Part shown: positions 52,938 to 61,494 of the stretch, piece after piece
Layout: each line of letters begins with the position of its first letter
Numbering within the stretch: the first letter of the stretch is position 1
Assembly (NCBI GenBank): GCA_963746315.1
Contig: CAVVAR010000002.1
Coordinates: 96,277 to 160,276 of the forward strand
Length of the DNA: 64,000 nucleotides
Direction of reading: 5' to 3'
From: Ga0077555 sp963746315
GTDB lineage: Bacteria > Pseudomonadota > Alphaproteobacteria > Rhizobiales > Hyphomicrobiaceae
Notes under the pieces: generated by a model
Databases searched by the model: none
The model's input: only the letters and a program-made list of their open reading frames with translations
What the model was told of the DNA's origin: nothing
Made by a program: the position numbers and the translations under genes

Positions 52938-55082
52938 TCAGTGTCGGAATCGGAAATGTGCCCGCAGACCATTCTGTGCGTAATCCAGCTCGACCGAGCC
53001 GCCAAATTGATCTGCGCTGGCCGCAATCAATCGCGAGCCGAAGCCCGCTCGGGATGGCTTGACGACCGCGAAGTCGCAGTGCTCATCCCATTTCAGGGTC
53101 ACCATTTGGTCCTCCACGGACCAGGCTATGTGTATCTGGCCTGCGGTCCGGCTGAGGGCGCCATGCTTTACCGCGTTTGTAGCCAACTCGTGGAGCACGA
53201 GGGCGAACGTGACGGCAATGCTGGTCCCAATTACGGTCTCAGGCCCCGCTGCCTGGATCCGGTTCGCATCCATCTTGAAGGGTGTTAGTGCTGTCGCGAC
53301 CAACTCCGAGAGAGGAACCCCCTGCCACGACGTCCGAGTGAGAAGCGCGTGGGCGCTGGCGAGGGCGTCGAGTCTTTGCGTGAACGATGATGCGAACAAG
53401 GTGGGATCGGGTGTGCGCCGTAGCGTCTGAGACGCGATGGACTGGACGATCGCCAGTGTGTTCTTGGCGCGATGGTTCAGTTCGTCGATGAGCAGGTTCT
53501 TCTGGCGCTCGGCACGTCGGCGTTCCGTAATATCGACAAAGACCGCCACGCAGCCTCGTGCACGGCCCGCCTGATCGAACAAGGGTATGGCCGACTCGTG
53601 AAGCGACGTCGTAGAGCCGTCCTGGAATTCGACATCAACCTCTTCCCCGAGAACTGGAACGGCGAGCCGGCAGGCGCGCTGCATCGTGAGGTCGCACGTG
53701 GCGAGCTCGCGCCCATTCTTCAGCAGGCGGAACGGCAGAGTATCACCATAAGGACCTGTCTTGGACGCATTCGCCGCCTTGGGGAGACGAAGCATGGCAG
53801 CGCCGGCCGCGTTCATGGTCACCGTGGCGCACTGCGGATCGTGGGCGATGAATACTCCGACCGGCAGCGACGTAAGCAGCGTCTCGTGCTCTTGTAGTTT
53901 ATGCTGCAGATCGTCGTTGAGCTTCTTGATCCGGTCCTCGGCGGCCTTGTGATCGGTGACATCTATGGCAACCCCGCCAACCAGGCCTTGATCGCCGTCG
54001 GAGCCCGGAATGGCAAATTTACTGACAATTGAGTAATGCACCAATCCATCCGGCTGCGGCAGGGTCTCGATCACGCGGATACCGGACCTGCTTGCCCAAG
54101 CTTTTGCATCGTTTTCAGCGAATCGGGTTGCCACTTCACGCGGGAACAGATCGCCATCTCTCAGGCCGAGTACTTGCTCTTGTGGTCGGTTGAACGCCTG
54201 AGCGGCTGCCTGATTGACGAACACATATCGACCGGCGATGTCTTTGATCCATGCAAGCCCCGGCAAATTGTCCATAAAGCGCGAGAAGCGTTCCTCGCTG
54301 CGCTGGAGGGCGTTGGTCACCGCGACCTCCTCGGTGACATCGACGTTGACGCCTATGAAACCGGCAAACGCGTCGGGTGGATCGAAGTGCGGCTCAGCCT
54401 CGGTGCGCAAGACACGATACTCACCCGTCCGATTGCGATATCGCGCTTTGAGGAAGAAGCTCTTCCGGCTTTGCAGCGCCTCGCTCACCACGGCGCCGAC
54501 CTGAGCCGCGTCCTCGGGATGCAATGTGGCTCCCCAATCAAATGATGCCAATTCCTCGTTGCCAATTCCCCAAAACTCTCGGAGGCGCTTGTTGAGGTGA
54601 ATACATCTGCCCTCGGCATCGCTCATCCAAAGCATGGTAGGAGCACCGTCGGACAGAATCCGAAATCTCGCTTCGCTAGCTTGAAGTGCGGCTGCGTGTC
54701 TTTTTTGCTCGGTCATGTCAACACAGGAGCCAACATAGCCGTCGAAGCGACCGGTCTCGTCTGAATGGGGGGTGCCGTTGTCAAGGATCCACCGATACTC
54801 ACCATCATGGCGACGGAGCCGATACTCGATGCTGAAGGCGCGTCTTTCTGCCGATGCGGCTTCATAGGTCTCGACGCAAGCGGCTCGGTCCTCGGGATGG
54901 ACGTTCTCAACCCAACCCCAGCCGGCCTCCTGATCCAGGGTGCGGCCGACGAACCTGAGCCACGGCCTATTGAACCATGTGGCCCCTCCCTTTGGACCGC
55001 TCATCCAAATCATCACGGGGGCGCTGTCGGCGAGCAGCTGGAGGGCGGGGGCCTTGGCAGCCATGCGAAGTCGGTCAGGCAC
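52938..55082 (-). CDS. soluble multi-PAS HWE-type sensor histidine kinase
   Basis: A 714-aa kinase without membrane segments. Four PAS/PAC repeats occupy about residues 10-500 (for example GGATWFNRPWLRFVG, HPEDRAACVETYEAA, and LPGLAWIKDIAGRYVFVN). The HWE kinase core has His537 in ELNHRAKNTLAIVQSIASQT, N box HELATNAVKHG and WxE in LKWDEHC. The GTG start at 55082 overlaps the upstream response-regulator stop by eight bases (GTGCCTGA), so the two are translationally coupled. PAS sensors of this type often detect light, redox state or ligands; no chromophore Cys motif is evident. Confidence 0.9.
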   Translation of the reverse strand: MPDRLRMAAKAPALQLLADSAPVMIWMSGPKGGATWFNRPWLRFVGRTLDQEAGWGWVENVHPEDRAACVETYEAASAERRAFSIEYRLRRHDGEYRWILDNGTPHSDETGRFDGYVGSCVDMTEQKRHAAALQASEARFRILSDGAPTMLWMSDAEGRCIHLNKRLREFWGIGNEELASFDWGATLHPEDAAQVGAVVSEALQSRKSFFLKARYRNRTGEYRVLRTEAEPHFDPPDAFAGFIGVNVDVTEEVAVTNALQRSEERFSRFMDNLPGLAWIKDIAGRYVFVNQAAAQAFNRPQEQVLGLRDGDLFPREVATRFAENDAKAWASRSGIRVIETLPQPDGLVHYSIVSKFAIPGSDGDQGLVGGVAIDVTDHKAAEDRIKKLNDDLQHKLQEHETLLTSLPVGVFIAHDPQCATVTMNAAGAAMLRLPKAANASKTGPYGDTLPFRLLKNGRELATCDLTMQRACRLAVPVLGEEVDVEFQDGSTTSLHESAIPLFDQAGRARGCVAVFVDITERRRAERQKNLLIDELNHRAKNTLAIVQSIASQTLRRTPDPTLFASSFTQRLDALASAHALLTRTSWQGVPLSELVATALTPFKMDANRIQAAGPETVIGTSIAVTFALVLHELATNAVKHGALSRTAGQIHIAWSVEDQMVTLKWDEHCDFAVVKPSRAGFGSRLIAASADQFGGSVELDYAQNGLRAHFRFRH

Positions 55083-55440
55083 CGGGCCGCCCCCTGAATG
55101 CGGAAAGCAACGGAAGAAGCTTTTCAGCCGTGCAAGGTTTGTCCAGCACCGGCGCAGCAATCCCCGGCGGCAAGGTTCGTTGCCCATAACCGGTCACAAA
55201 GATAATCGGCAGGCCGCGTGCCGCAATCAGCTCAGCGACTGGCTCGATACGTTCTCCGGCGAGGTTCATGTCGAGGAGGGCAACATCAAACTCGGCCGTC
55301 CGAGCTAGATCCAGAGCCTGTTCGAGCCTGGCTGCCGTGCCGACCACGATGCACCCGGCTTCTTCCAGCTGGTCCTCCATATCGAGAGCGAGGAGCGCCT
55401 CGTCCTCGACGATGATGACACGGACCCCTGCGGCCCCCAT
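55075..55440 (-). CDS. single-domain response regulator
   Basis: A 121-aa receiver domain with no output domain. Acidic pocket VIIVEDEALLAL, phospho-acceptor Asp57 in ALLDMNLAGER, a Thr in FVTGYG and the switch lysine in VLDKPCTAEKL are all present. It is the first gene of the pair with the multi-PAS HWE kinase, driven by an EcfG-like promoter 46 bases upstream. Such single-domain regulators act as phosphate sinks or by protein contact, including in general stress signalling. Confidence 0.92.
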   Translation of the reverse strand: MGAAGVRVIIVEDEALLALDMEDQLEEAGCIVVGTAARLEQALDLARTAEFDVALLDMNLAGERIEPVAELIAARGLPIIFVTGYGQRTLPPGIAAPVLDKPCTAEKLLPLLSAFRGRPGA

Positions 55441-55486
55441 GGCATACCCCTGTTGGTGACTAGACTTCCCCGAGACAACTCAATTC

Positions 55487-55511
55487 AACGCAGGTTCATG
55501 CGATCGGTTCC
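55487..55511 (-). promoter_or_regulatory. EcfG-type promoter of the regulator-kinase pair
   Basis: GGAAC, 16 bases, then CGTT on the minus strand, an exact consensus match, ending 46 bases before the regulator start. The rest of the gap from 55441 to 55823 shows no gene. Confidence 0.6.
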
Positions 55512-55823
55512 ATAGGAGGTCCACAACTCGACTGGCGGTTGCAAATGCTGGTCCGCCCTTTGCGGCGCACCTCGTGACGGCGGCGCGCGCGCTCGGCGGC
55601 GGCGCGACCACACACGAGCCTTCAAGAGCTCACACCGGCCGAGTTTGCAAAGAGGTCCCGCCGGAACGAACCGCGAGCAGAACTAACTTATGAGTGAGTA
55701 CCCGTCGGGGGCTGGGTCGCGCTCCTTGACAGCCGCCTGCCGAACACCCGCTCACAGAAGCGGTCGACGCTCGCCGGGTCAAGCCGTCGCGAGGCCGGGA
55801 CAATGCGACGACATTGCAGGTCT
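55512..55823. other. gap upstream of the EcfG-type promoter, no gene seen
   Basis: About 310 bases of GC-rich sequence with no convincing gene, tRNA or strong hairpin. Confidence 0.4.
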
Positions 55824-56228
55824 TCACCAGAACGACGTCTCGCTCACTGTCGAGACGTGAGCTGCGACGACCTTCCAACCATCATCGGGGAATCTCACCC
55901 AGGTCTGGCTTTGGCGACCGACGAGATCGCGGCCCCGTACCTTGAACTCTAGGTTGACCGTCGCGAAATCGTGCCCGAGCGTCAAAATCTCGAGGCGAAT
56001 GCGGCGCTCCTTGATACCGGGGCCCCGCGGGCGGGCCACCCGGTGGCCGTGAATGGCTTCGAAGCCGTAGCCGTTCTCGTGCAAAGCGTAGCGAATGGTG
56101 TGCGGGCTATTCCAGAAGGTCGCATCAAGCACCGCCACGTCCTTTTCCTCGAGCGCCTTCTCGTAGCGCTCGAAGAGCTCTCGCACTTCGGCAACGACTT
56201 CGGGGATATTGGGAATGAAGTCTTTCAC
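55824..56228 (-). CDS. AtzH/HpxZ-like DUF3225 protein
   Basis: A 134-aa SnoaL/NTF2-like protein of the DUF3225 family. Characteristic strings are EVVAEVRELFERYEKALEEKDVAVLD, FWNSPHTIRYALHENGYGFEAI and a late QTWVRFPDDGWKVVAAHVSTV. In the cyanuric acid pathway AtzH is an amidohydrolase acting next to the amidase AtzE, and HpxZ is the equivalent beside an oxalurate amidase. The gene overlaps the amidase stop by four bases, reproducing that pairing. The exact substrate here is not known. Confidence 0.88.
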   Translation of the reverse strand: MKDFIPNIPEVVAEVRELFERYEKALEEKDVAVLDATFWNSPHTIRYALHENGYGFEAIHGHRVARPRGPGIKERRIRLEILTLGHDFATVNLEFKVRGRDLVGRQSQTWVRFPDDGWKVVAAHVSTVSETSFW

Positions 56229-57400
56229 GCCGTGACCTCCATAGCTTTGGCGACCGCAACCAGCATCGCATCACTTCCATGAGCACCGATGATGGACAGA
56301 CCTACGGGAAGGCCATTGACCGTCGCGCCGGGGATGCTCACCTGTGGCACACCAGTCAGCCCACCATGCGCTGCGAGGCACGTGATGCGGTCACGCACGA
56401 TATCCAGCGCCGGCATCGCCTGGCCTTTCACCGGAGCCGGGAAGGGGGTAGTTGGCAGGCAGAGTATGGCGCCGCCCTCCAGGAGATGCACGAGACGAGC
56501 GCGGGCTTCCCTCCTCATGAGATCGGCCCAATTGCGATCGGCTGTCGAGATCTGCGAACCCGCAATCAGATTGCGCGCTACAGCAAATGCCATGCGCGGG
56601 TTCGTTGCCGCGATCCAGGGCCGGAACGTTTCCCAGGCTTCTGCCGGTTGCAGCGTCCGCTGCGCGCGCGCCCAGACCGATAGCCCCGGCGGCGCCATGG
56701 TCTCTTCGCGGACCGGTCCGATGAGCGAGGCAAGGCGTGAGACCATCGGTCTCAGCGCAGCCTGGACATCACCGTCGGCGAAGCCGAAGGCGTCGACGGC
56801 GACGATGAGGCCTTTCGGCAACTCGTCGGGCAGATCCTCGCCAAGCATCACCCGGCTGACCTTATCGAACGTCGTTGCATCACGCGCAAACCAACCGGTC
56901 GTGTCGGACGAGGGCGCCTGCGGCAGCATTCCATCCAGCGGAAGACGGCCATGCGTTGGGCGAATGCCGTAGAGGCCGCAGAAGCTTGCCGGTACGCGCA
57001 CCGAGCCGCCCGTGTCCGTTCCGAGCGCTGTATCGGAGAGGCCGCTTGCGACCGCTGACGCTGAGCCTGACGACGAGCCACCGGGCACGCGGTCGGGAGC
57101 CTTAGGATTGAGGGGCGTGCCGTCGAAAGCATTTTCGCCCAGGATTCCCAGCGAGACCTCGTCGGTAATCGTCTTGCCGATCAGGGTGGCGCCGGCATCG
57201 AGCAATGTTCCAACGGCCCATGCGTGCTTGTCCGGTACAGGATACCAGCGGGCCCAGTCATGATTGCCGCCGCCGGTCGGCCGGCCAGCAACATCAAAGA
57301 GGTCCTTGGCAGCGAAAGTGAGACCTGCCAGTGGCCCCTCTGATCGGCCCTTGATGGGGATCTGCGATCCCGGAACGAAAGGTGCGGTCGACGGATGCAT
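56225..57400 (-). CDS. amidase signature enzyme (AtzE-like context)
   Basis: A 391-aa amidase. The Ser-cisSer-Lys triad is visible: Lys32 in FAAKDLFDVAG, the cis-Ser in GGSSSGSASAVASG around residue 110, and the nucleophile Ser133 in DTGGSVRVPASFCG. It is shorter than AtzE (about 457 aa), and no AtzG-like small subunit gene is adjacent, so it may act alone or on another amide. It is translationally coupled to the AtzH-like gene. The ATG at 57400 is followed by a normal N-terminus. Confidence 0.9.
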   Translation of the reverse strand: MHPSTAPFVPGSQIPIKGRSEGPLAGLTFAAKDLFDVAGRPTGGGNHDWARWYPVPDKHAWAVGTLLDAGATLIGKTITDEVSLGILGENAFDGTPLNPKAPDRVPGGSSSGSASAVASGLSDTALGTDTGGSVRVPASFCGLYGIRPTHGRLPLDGMLPQAPSSDTTGWFARDATTFDKVSRVMLGEDLPDELPKGLIVAVDAFGFADGDVQAALRPMVSRLASLIGPVREETMAPPGLSVWARAQRTLQPAEAWETFRPWIAATNPRMAFAVARNLIAGSQISTADRNWADLMRREARARLVHLLEGGAILCLPTTPFPAPVKGQAMPALDIVRDRITCLAAHGGLTGVPQVSIPGATVNGLPVGLSIIGAHGSDAMLVAVAKAMEVTA

Positions 57401-58044
57401 ACGGCGGCTCCCATCCCCAATCTCACTGCATGCGCCGATGCACCGTGCGTTATTCCGTGAGGGAAGTCGATGGTCCAATCGAGATCGCCAACAAGGGGAT
57501 TATAAACGTGGTATGCGATGGAGCTGCGGCGATTGGCGGAACTGAGGTTTCCCCACTTTTGGGGTCAAGTCATCGCATAAGCTGTATGCGCGCCAGCTCC
57601 GGTGCGGCGGCAAGTGGCGAACGGCACGTGGTCCACCAGCCAACACTCCAGCTCGTCTGGCGGAGGGTTGTGATGTCGCCTCGAGAGACCTTGCTGTTTC
57701 ACCCTGCGGAAATCGGGATGCATCGGAGATCACGCGCTACGAGGTGAGAGCGATTGGCGTCGCGACGAGCCGTGTCGCCCACCGTGCAACAGCCATTATG
57801 CAGCGCCTCCGCAGCATCATGACGTGCTGCGCCGGCACAAGGGATGTGAATGCCGGTACTCCCGCAAGTGTTGAGAGACCGTGCTCGGCATCGAAGCCTG
57901 CCCGGTTGTGGACGTGACTTGCGCCGCCGCAGTAGGTTGCGGCCGTCGTGAATAACAATTGCTCTGGATTATTAAATTATTTTGGCTATATAAGCCGCAT
58001 GAGGTCTTCTTCGACCTCCCACTCCCCTTCATCATGAGGATGCA
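57401..58044. other. gap before the second H-NS-like gene, with an AT-rich end
   Basis: 644 bases with no convincing gene. The last 95 bases, especially 57949-58000, are strikingly AT-rich for this genome (runs such as ATTATTAAATTATTTT and CTATATAAG). This fits a promoter and possible binding region for the H-NS-like protein encoded next; TATAAG near 58000 may be a -10 box. Confidence 0.5.
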
Positions 58045-58374
58045 ATGGCCAAAGTAAATGGCTTGGACAAGATGTCCTATGCCGAGCTGTCTGAACTCCG
58101 TGACCGGGTCGATGCCGCGATGGTTGCTGCAATGGCGGCCGAGAAGGAGGCTCTTCGCGCTGAAATGGAGGCGCTGGCGGCGAAGTCGGGGCTGACCCTG
58201 GCGGAGGTGCTCGGCAACGGGACGCGCTCTTCGAAGCTCAAAGGGAGCAAAGTCGCCATCAAGTACCGTGATCCCAAGAACCCCGCGCAGACGTGGACGG
58301 GGCGGGGACGGAAACCGAACTGGCTTGTTGCACTTCTCAAGAAAGGCCAGAAGCTCGAGAGCTTGGCAGCCTGA
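58045..58374 (+). CDS. H-NS-family nucleoid protein, copy 2
   Basis: A 109-aa protein with an N-terminal helical region (MSYAELSELRDRVDAAMVAA) and the DNA-binding core YRDPKNPAQTWTGRGRKPNW. The same design as copy 1 at 17821-18138, with an extra two- to three-residue insertion (SSKLKGSK). Two H-NS paralogues in 64 kb suggest a role in silencing acquired DNA. A strong terminator follows immediately. Confidence 0.92.
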   Translation: MAKVNGLDKMSYAELSELRDRVDAAMVAAMAAEKEALRAEMEALAAKSGLTLAEVLGNGTRSSKLKGSKVAIKYRDPKNPAQTWTGRGRKPNWLVALLKKGQKLESLAA

Positions 58375-58397
58375 TTGGCTTCGCGACCGGCTGAAAG

Positions 58398-58422
58398 AGG
58401 CACCCGATTCGGGTGCCTTTTT
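58398..58422 (+). terminator. terminator of the second H-NS-like gene
   Basis: Stem AGGCACCC/GGGTGCCT with loop GATTC followed by TTTTT: a textbook rho-independent terminator 24 bases after the stop codon. The rest of the gap to the TPR gene (58423-58714) shows no gene. Confidence 0.9.
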
Positions 58423-58714
58423 CATTTCACGCGCCTTTGTTGCGGTGGCAGCCAGCTGCCGTCTCATGCAGCACGTGCCTCAGTCGACGGATCGGCTGCC
58501 TCGCGGTGATACTCAAGCAACGGACATCGCTGCATAGAGGCATGGGCTCCTCGGGTGGAGCGGCCGGCCAGGCGTCACTCGGGTACGTAATTTCGTCCCA
58601 TACGAAGCGTTGGCCGGATTGTGCGCAAAAATTGAGTTGACGACGAGCATCAGGAATTTACGCTCTGAAGGCAGTAAATGAGAGAGAATGATCCGTCTGT
58701 TATCGGAGGGTATT

Positions 58715-60370
58715 GTGGAATATTTTGACCTCGGCTCGTATGGCCGCAAAGTGACAACATCGTCCCCGGAAGCTCAGCTTTGGTTTGATCGAGGCCTCAA
58801 CTGGCTATTTGGCTTCAATCACGGCGAGGCCATCAAGTGCTTCGAAAAGGCGCTGGAGCAAGATCCGGAATGCGCGATGGCGCACTGGGGCGTGAGCTAT
58901 GCATCAGGCCCGAACTACAATCTGCCCTGGCATCTCTATGACCCTCACGGCAGGCAAATGGCGCTCGGGGCGTCCTATGATGCGCTGCAGAAGGCACTGT
59001 CGTATGCGCAGAAGGCGAGTCCCGTTGAGCAAGCCATGATCATGGCACTGAAGGCCCGATACCCCGAGCGGCAGGCCATTGACGACATGACGCCGTGGGA
59101 TAAGGCCTACACGGTGGAGATGCGAAAGCTCTTCGAGATCTATCCGATGGATCTGGAGGTCCGCACCGTCTTTGCAGAAGCGATCATGAACGAGACCCCA
59201 TGGCAAATGTGGGATCTTGCATCGGGCCGCCCGGCAGAGGGGGCGCGAACTGATGAATGTATGAAAGCTTTGGAGCATGCATTCAACCATATCCCGTCAT
59301 CCTGGGATCATCCCGGCCTCCTGCATCTCTATGTCCACCTAATGGAGATGTCGCCCTTCCCGCAGAGGGCTCTGCGCATGGGTGACAGACTGCGCGAAAT
59401 CGTACCAGAGTCCGGTCACCTCATTCACATGCCAACTCATCTCGACGTCCTGTGCGGTCACTATCATGACGTCCTCGTCTACAATCAAAAAGCGCTCGTG
59501 CCGGACCGCAAATTCCTCGCCTATGCCAGCGACCCCGGTGTCTATCTCATATACGTGATCCACAACTTCCACTTCGCCATTTACGGAGCGATGTTCCTCG
59601 GCCAGTTCACACCGGCCATCGCAGCAGCGGAAGAGCTCATTGCAACGGTTCCCGAAGCCGTGCTTCGCATTCAGTCGCCGCCGATGGCGGATTTCGTCGA
59701 AGGCTATCTGACGATGAAGCAGCACGTTCTTGTGCGCTTTGGCAAATGGCGGGAGATCATTGCTCAGGATCTGCCCGGAGACACCGAGTTGTACGCGTCC
59801 AATGTCGCTATGATGCATTATGCCAAGGCGGTAGCTCATTCGGCTCTCGGCAATGTGGGTGAAGCGGAAAAAGAGAAGGCGCTTTTTCTTGCAGCCAAGC
59901 TGCGCGTCCCTGAGTCTCGTCGGGTGCACAACAACACGGTCGTCGATCTCCTGGGCGTTGCCGAAGAAATGCTCAATGGCGAATTGGAGTATCGCAAGGG
60001 TAACTTCGAGATCGCATTCGCTCATCTGCGCAAGTCCGTCGAGCTCGACGATAACCTGCCCTACGACGAGCCGTGGGGGTGGATGCAGCCGACGCGGCAT
60101 GCGTTGGGCGCGCTACTGATCGAGCAAGGGCGCTTCGAAGAGGCCGAAGCTGTCTACCGGTCCGATCTCGGCCTTGACGGTAAACTGAGCAGAGCTTGTC
60201 AGCATCCCGACAACCTCTGGTCATTGCATGGGCTCTATGAATGTCTGGTCCGGCGCAATGACAAGGTCGAGGCGCCGTTGATCAAGCAGAGGCTCGACCT
60301 CGCCGTCGCGCGCGCGGAAGTGCCGATAAAGGCCTCTTGCTTCTGTCGGCAGGTGGCGATGGCCGCCTGA
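58715..60370 (+). CDS. tetratricopeptide-repeat protein
   Basis: A 551-aa soluble protein composed of TPR-like helical hairpins throughout. An opening repeat (WLFGFNHGEAIKCFEKALEQDPECAMAHWGVSYASG) and a late one (ALGALLIEQGRFEEAEAVYRSDLGLDG) are clear. There is also a conserved HMPTHLDVLCGHYHDVL segment with many His residues that could bind metal. No signal peptide. A GTG at 58715 has GGAGG five bases upstream and begins VEYFDLGSYGRKV, matching where homologues usually start; ATG 58688 is the alternative (nine more residues). The partner is unknown. Confidence 0.8.
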   Translation: MEYFDLGSYGRKVTTSSPEAQLWFDRGLNWLFGFNHGEAIKCFEKALEQDPECAMAHWGVSYASGPNYNLPWHLYDPHGRQMALGASYDALQKALSYAQKASPVEQAMIMALKARYPERQAIDDMTPWDKAYTVEMRKLFEIYPMDLEVRTVFAEAIMNETPWQMWDLASGRPAEGARTDECMKALEHAFNHIPSSWDHPGLLHLYVHLMEMSPFPQRALRMGDRLREIVPESGHLIHMPTHLDVLCGHYHDVLVYNQKALVPDRKFLAYASDPGVYLIYVIHNFHFAIYGAMFLGQFTPAIAAAEELIATVPEAVLRIQSPPMADFVEGYLTMKQHVLVRFGKWREIIAQDLPGDTELYASNVAMMHYAKAVAHSALGNVGEAEKEKALFLAAKLRVPESRRVHNNTVVDLLGVAEEMLNGELEYRKGNFEIAFAHLRKSVELDDNLPYDEPWGWMQPTRHALGALLIEQGRFEEAEAVYRSDLGLDGKLSRACQHPDNLWSLHGLYECLVRRNDKVEAPLIKQRLDLAVARAEVPIKASCFCRQVAMAA

Positions 60371-60733
60371 GCGCTTCCGAGAACCGTCGGGCGCGCTCTG
60401 TGGATCGTAACGGTAGCGGTGGCCATCGGGTTGCGCGGCTTCGTCCTCGAGCTGGAGAGACTTGGCCTGCTGCCGGTTTCACGGACACGAAGTATGGGTG
60501 TCATGGTGAAGCCGGGGGTAGCGCATAAAGAGGCGGAGTTTCAATCGTGAGCTCATGGTCGAGGCTGTGCGGCTCGTCTGCGGCGTGGTGTCTCGGTGGC
60601 GCGGGCGTCACACGATCTCGATGTGCACGGCGAGCAAAGGTAGCATCGTCCCAGGCCCACATGGATCCGGACCGAACCCTGTGGAATTGTTCTTTGGGGG
60701 CGGCGAACTAAGCTCGCAAAAGGACGTGCAGCG
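60371..60733. other. gap between the TPR and the orphan gene
   Basis: 363 bases with no convincing gene, tRNA or terminator beyond weak GC-rich hairpins. Confidence 0.4.
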
Positions 60734-61120
60734 ATGGTTGATGCGGAACGCCTCGGAAAAATCGCCTCAATTGGTCAAGACCTCGTCACAACGCAGTTGG
60801 CGATGGCAATGGAGACGCCATCTCAAGCCCTCGAAAGCGGTTGGGTGCTCGGGTATTGCTTCGGCGTGTTCGACGCACTTGCTCAACAAGCGGAACTTGA
60901 TGATGACGATGAAGTCTTCAGCCTCATCACCCTAGGTTTCCTCGGTCTCTTTGCGGACCCTGCCGATCCCGAGGCGGCAATGTTCGTTCGCCGATCCTTG
61001 GACTATCAGGACAATCCGCGTTTTCAAGAAGGTGCTGCCGCCGGAGGCAGCGACGTTTTCGTTTGGATTGCCGACCGCGCGAAGGCACCCAAGGCGCTGT
61101 TCGAGCAGCTCAACCGATGA
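60734..61120 (+). CDS. hypothetical acidic protein
   Basis: A 128-aa helical, acidic protein. It has a Gly/Cys/Phe segment (GWVLGYCFGVFDALAQQ), an Asp-rich loop (ELDDDDEVFSLITLGFLGLF) and a C-terminal GGSDVFVWIADRAKAPKALF. I recognise no family. It stands alone between the TPR gene and the IS66 element. Confidence 0.55.
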   Translation: MVDAERLGKIASIGQDLVTTQLAMAMETPSQALESGWVLGYCFGVFDALAQQAELDDDDEVFSLITLGFLGLFADPADPEAAMFVRRSLDYQDNPRFQEGAAAGGSDVFVWIADRAKAPKALFEQLNR

Positions 61121-61458
61121 CCAAGGAGACCAGGCACGCATAGCTGCGCGGAAGGGCACCCTCGGACACTGTCTGGTAAGCCCGTCCGGGTTCGTGCCGC
61201 CGATGGCTGGAATGTCTCTGGCGGGTCATCAAGAGGCAGGACGGTCGGCGTCGTCATGCACGCTTGCGAGTCCGGACGCTGCCGATCAGGGAATAGAAAT
61301 CGAGCGACGTCGCGAGGCAGAGGAAGCCGACCTCGGTTGCGTTCCGCTGTCTCCCTCGGTTCGTTTCTGCTCGCATTTCGATGAGGGTCAGCGCTCCAGA
61401 CGAGCCGATACGCGCATCATCAGGCAGCATGTGCTTTTCGTGCGCATCGACTGGCAGA
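61121..61458. other. gap before the IS66 element
   Basis: 338 bases with no gene that I can support. Confidence 0.4.
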
Positions 61459-61494
61459 GTAAGCCTGCGGTGAGCGCCGCAGGTGCCGTCGGTT

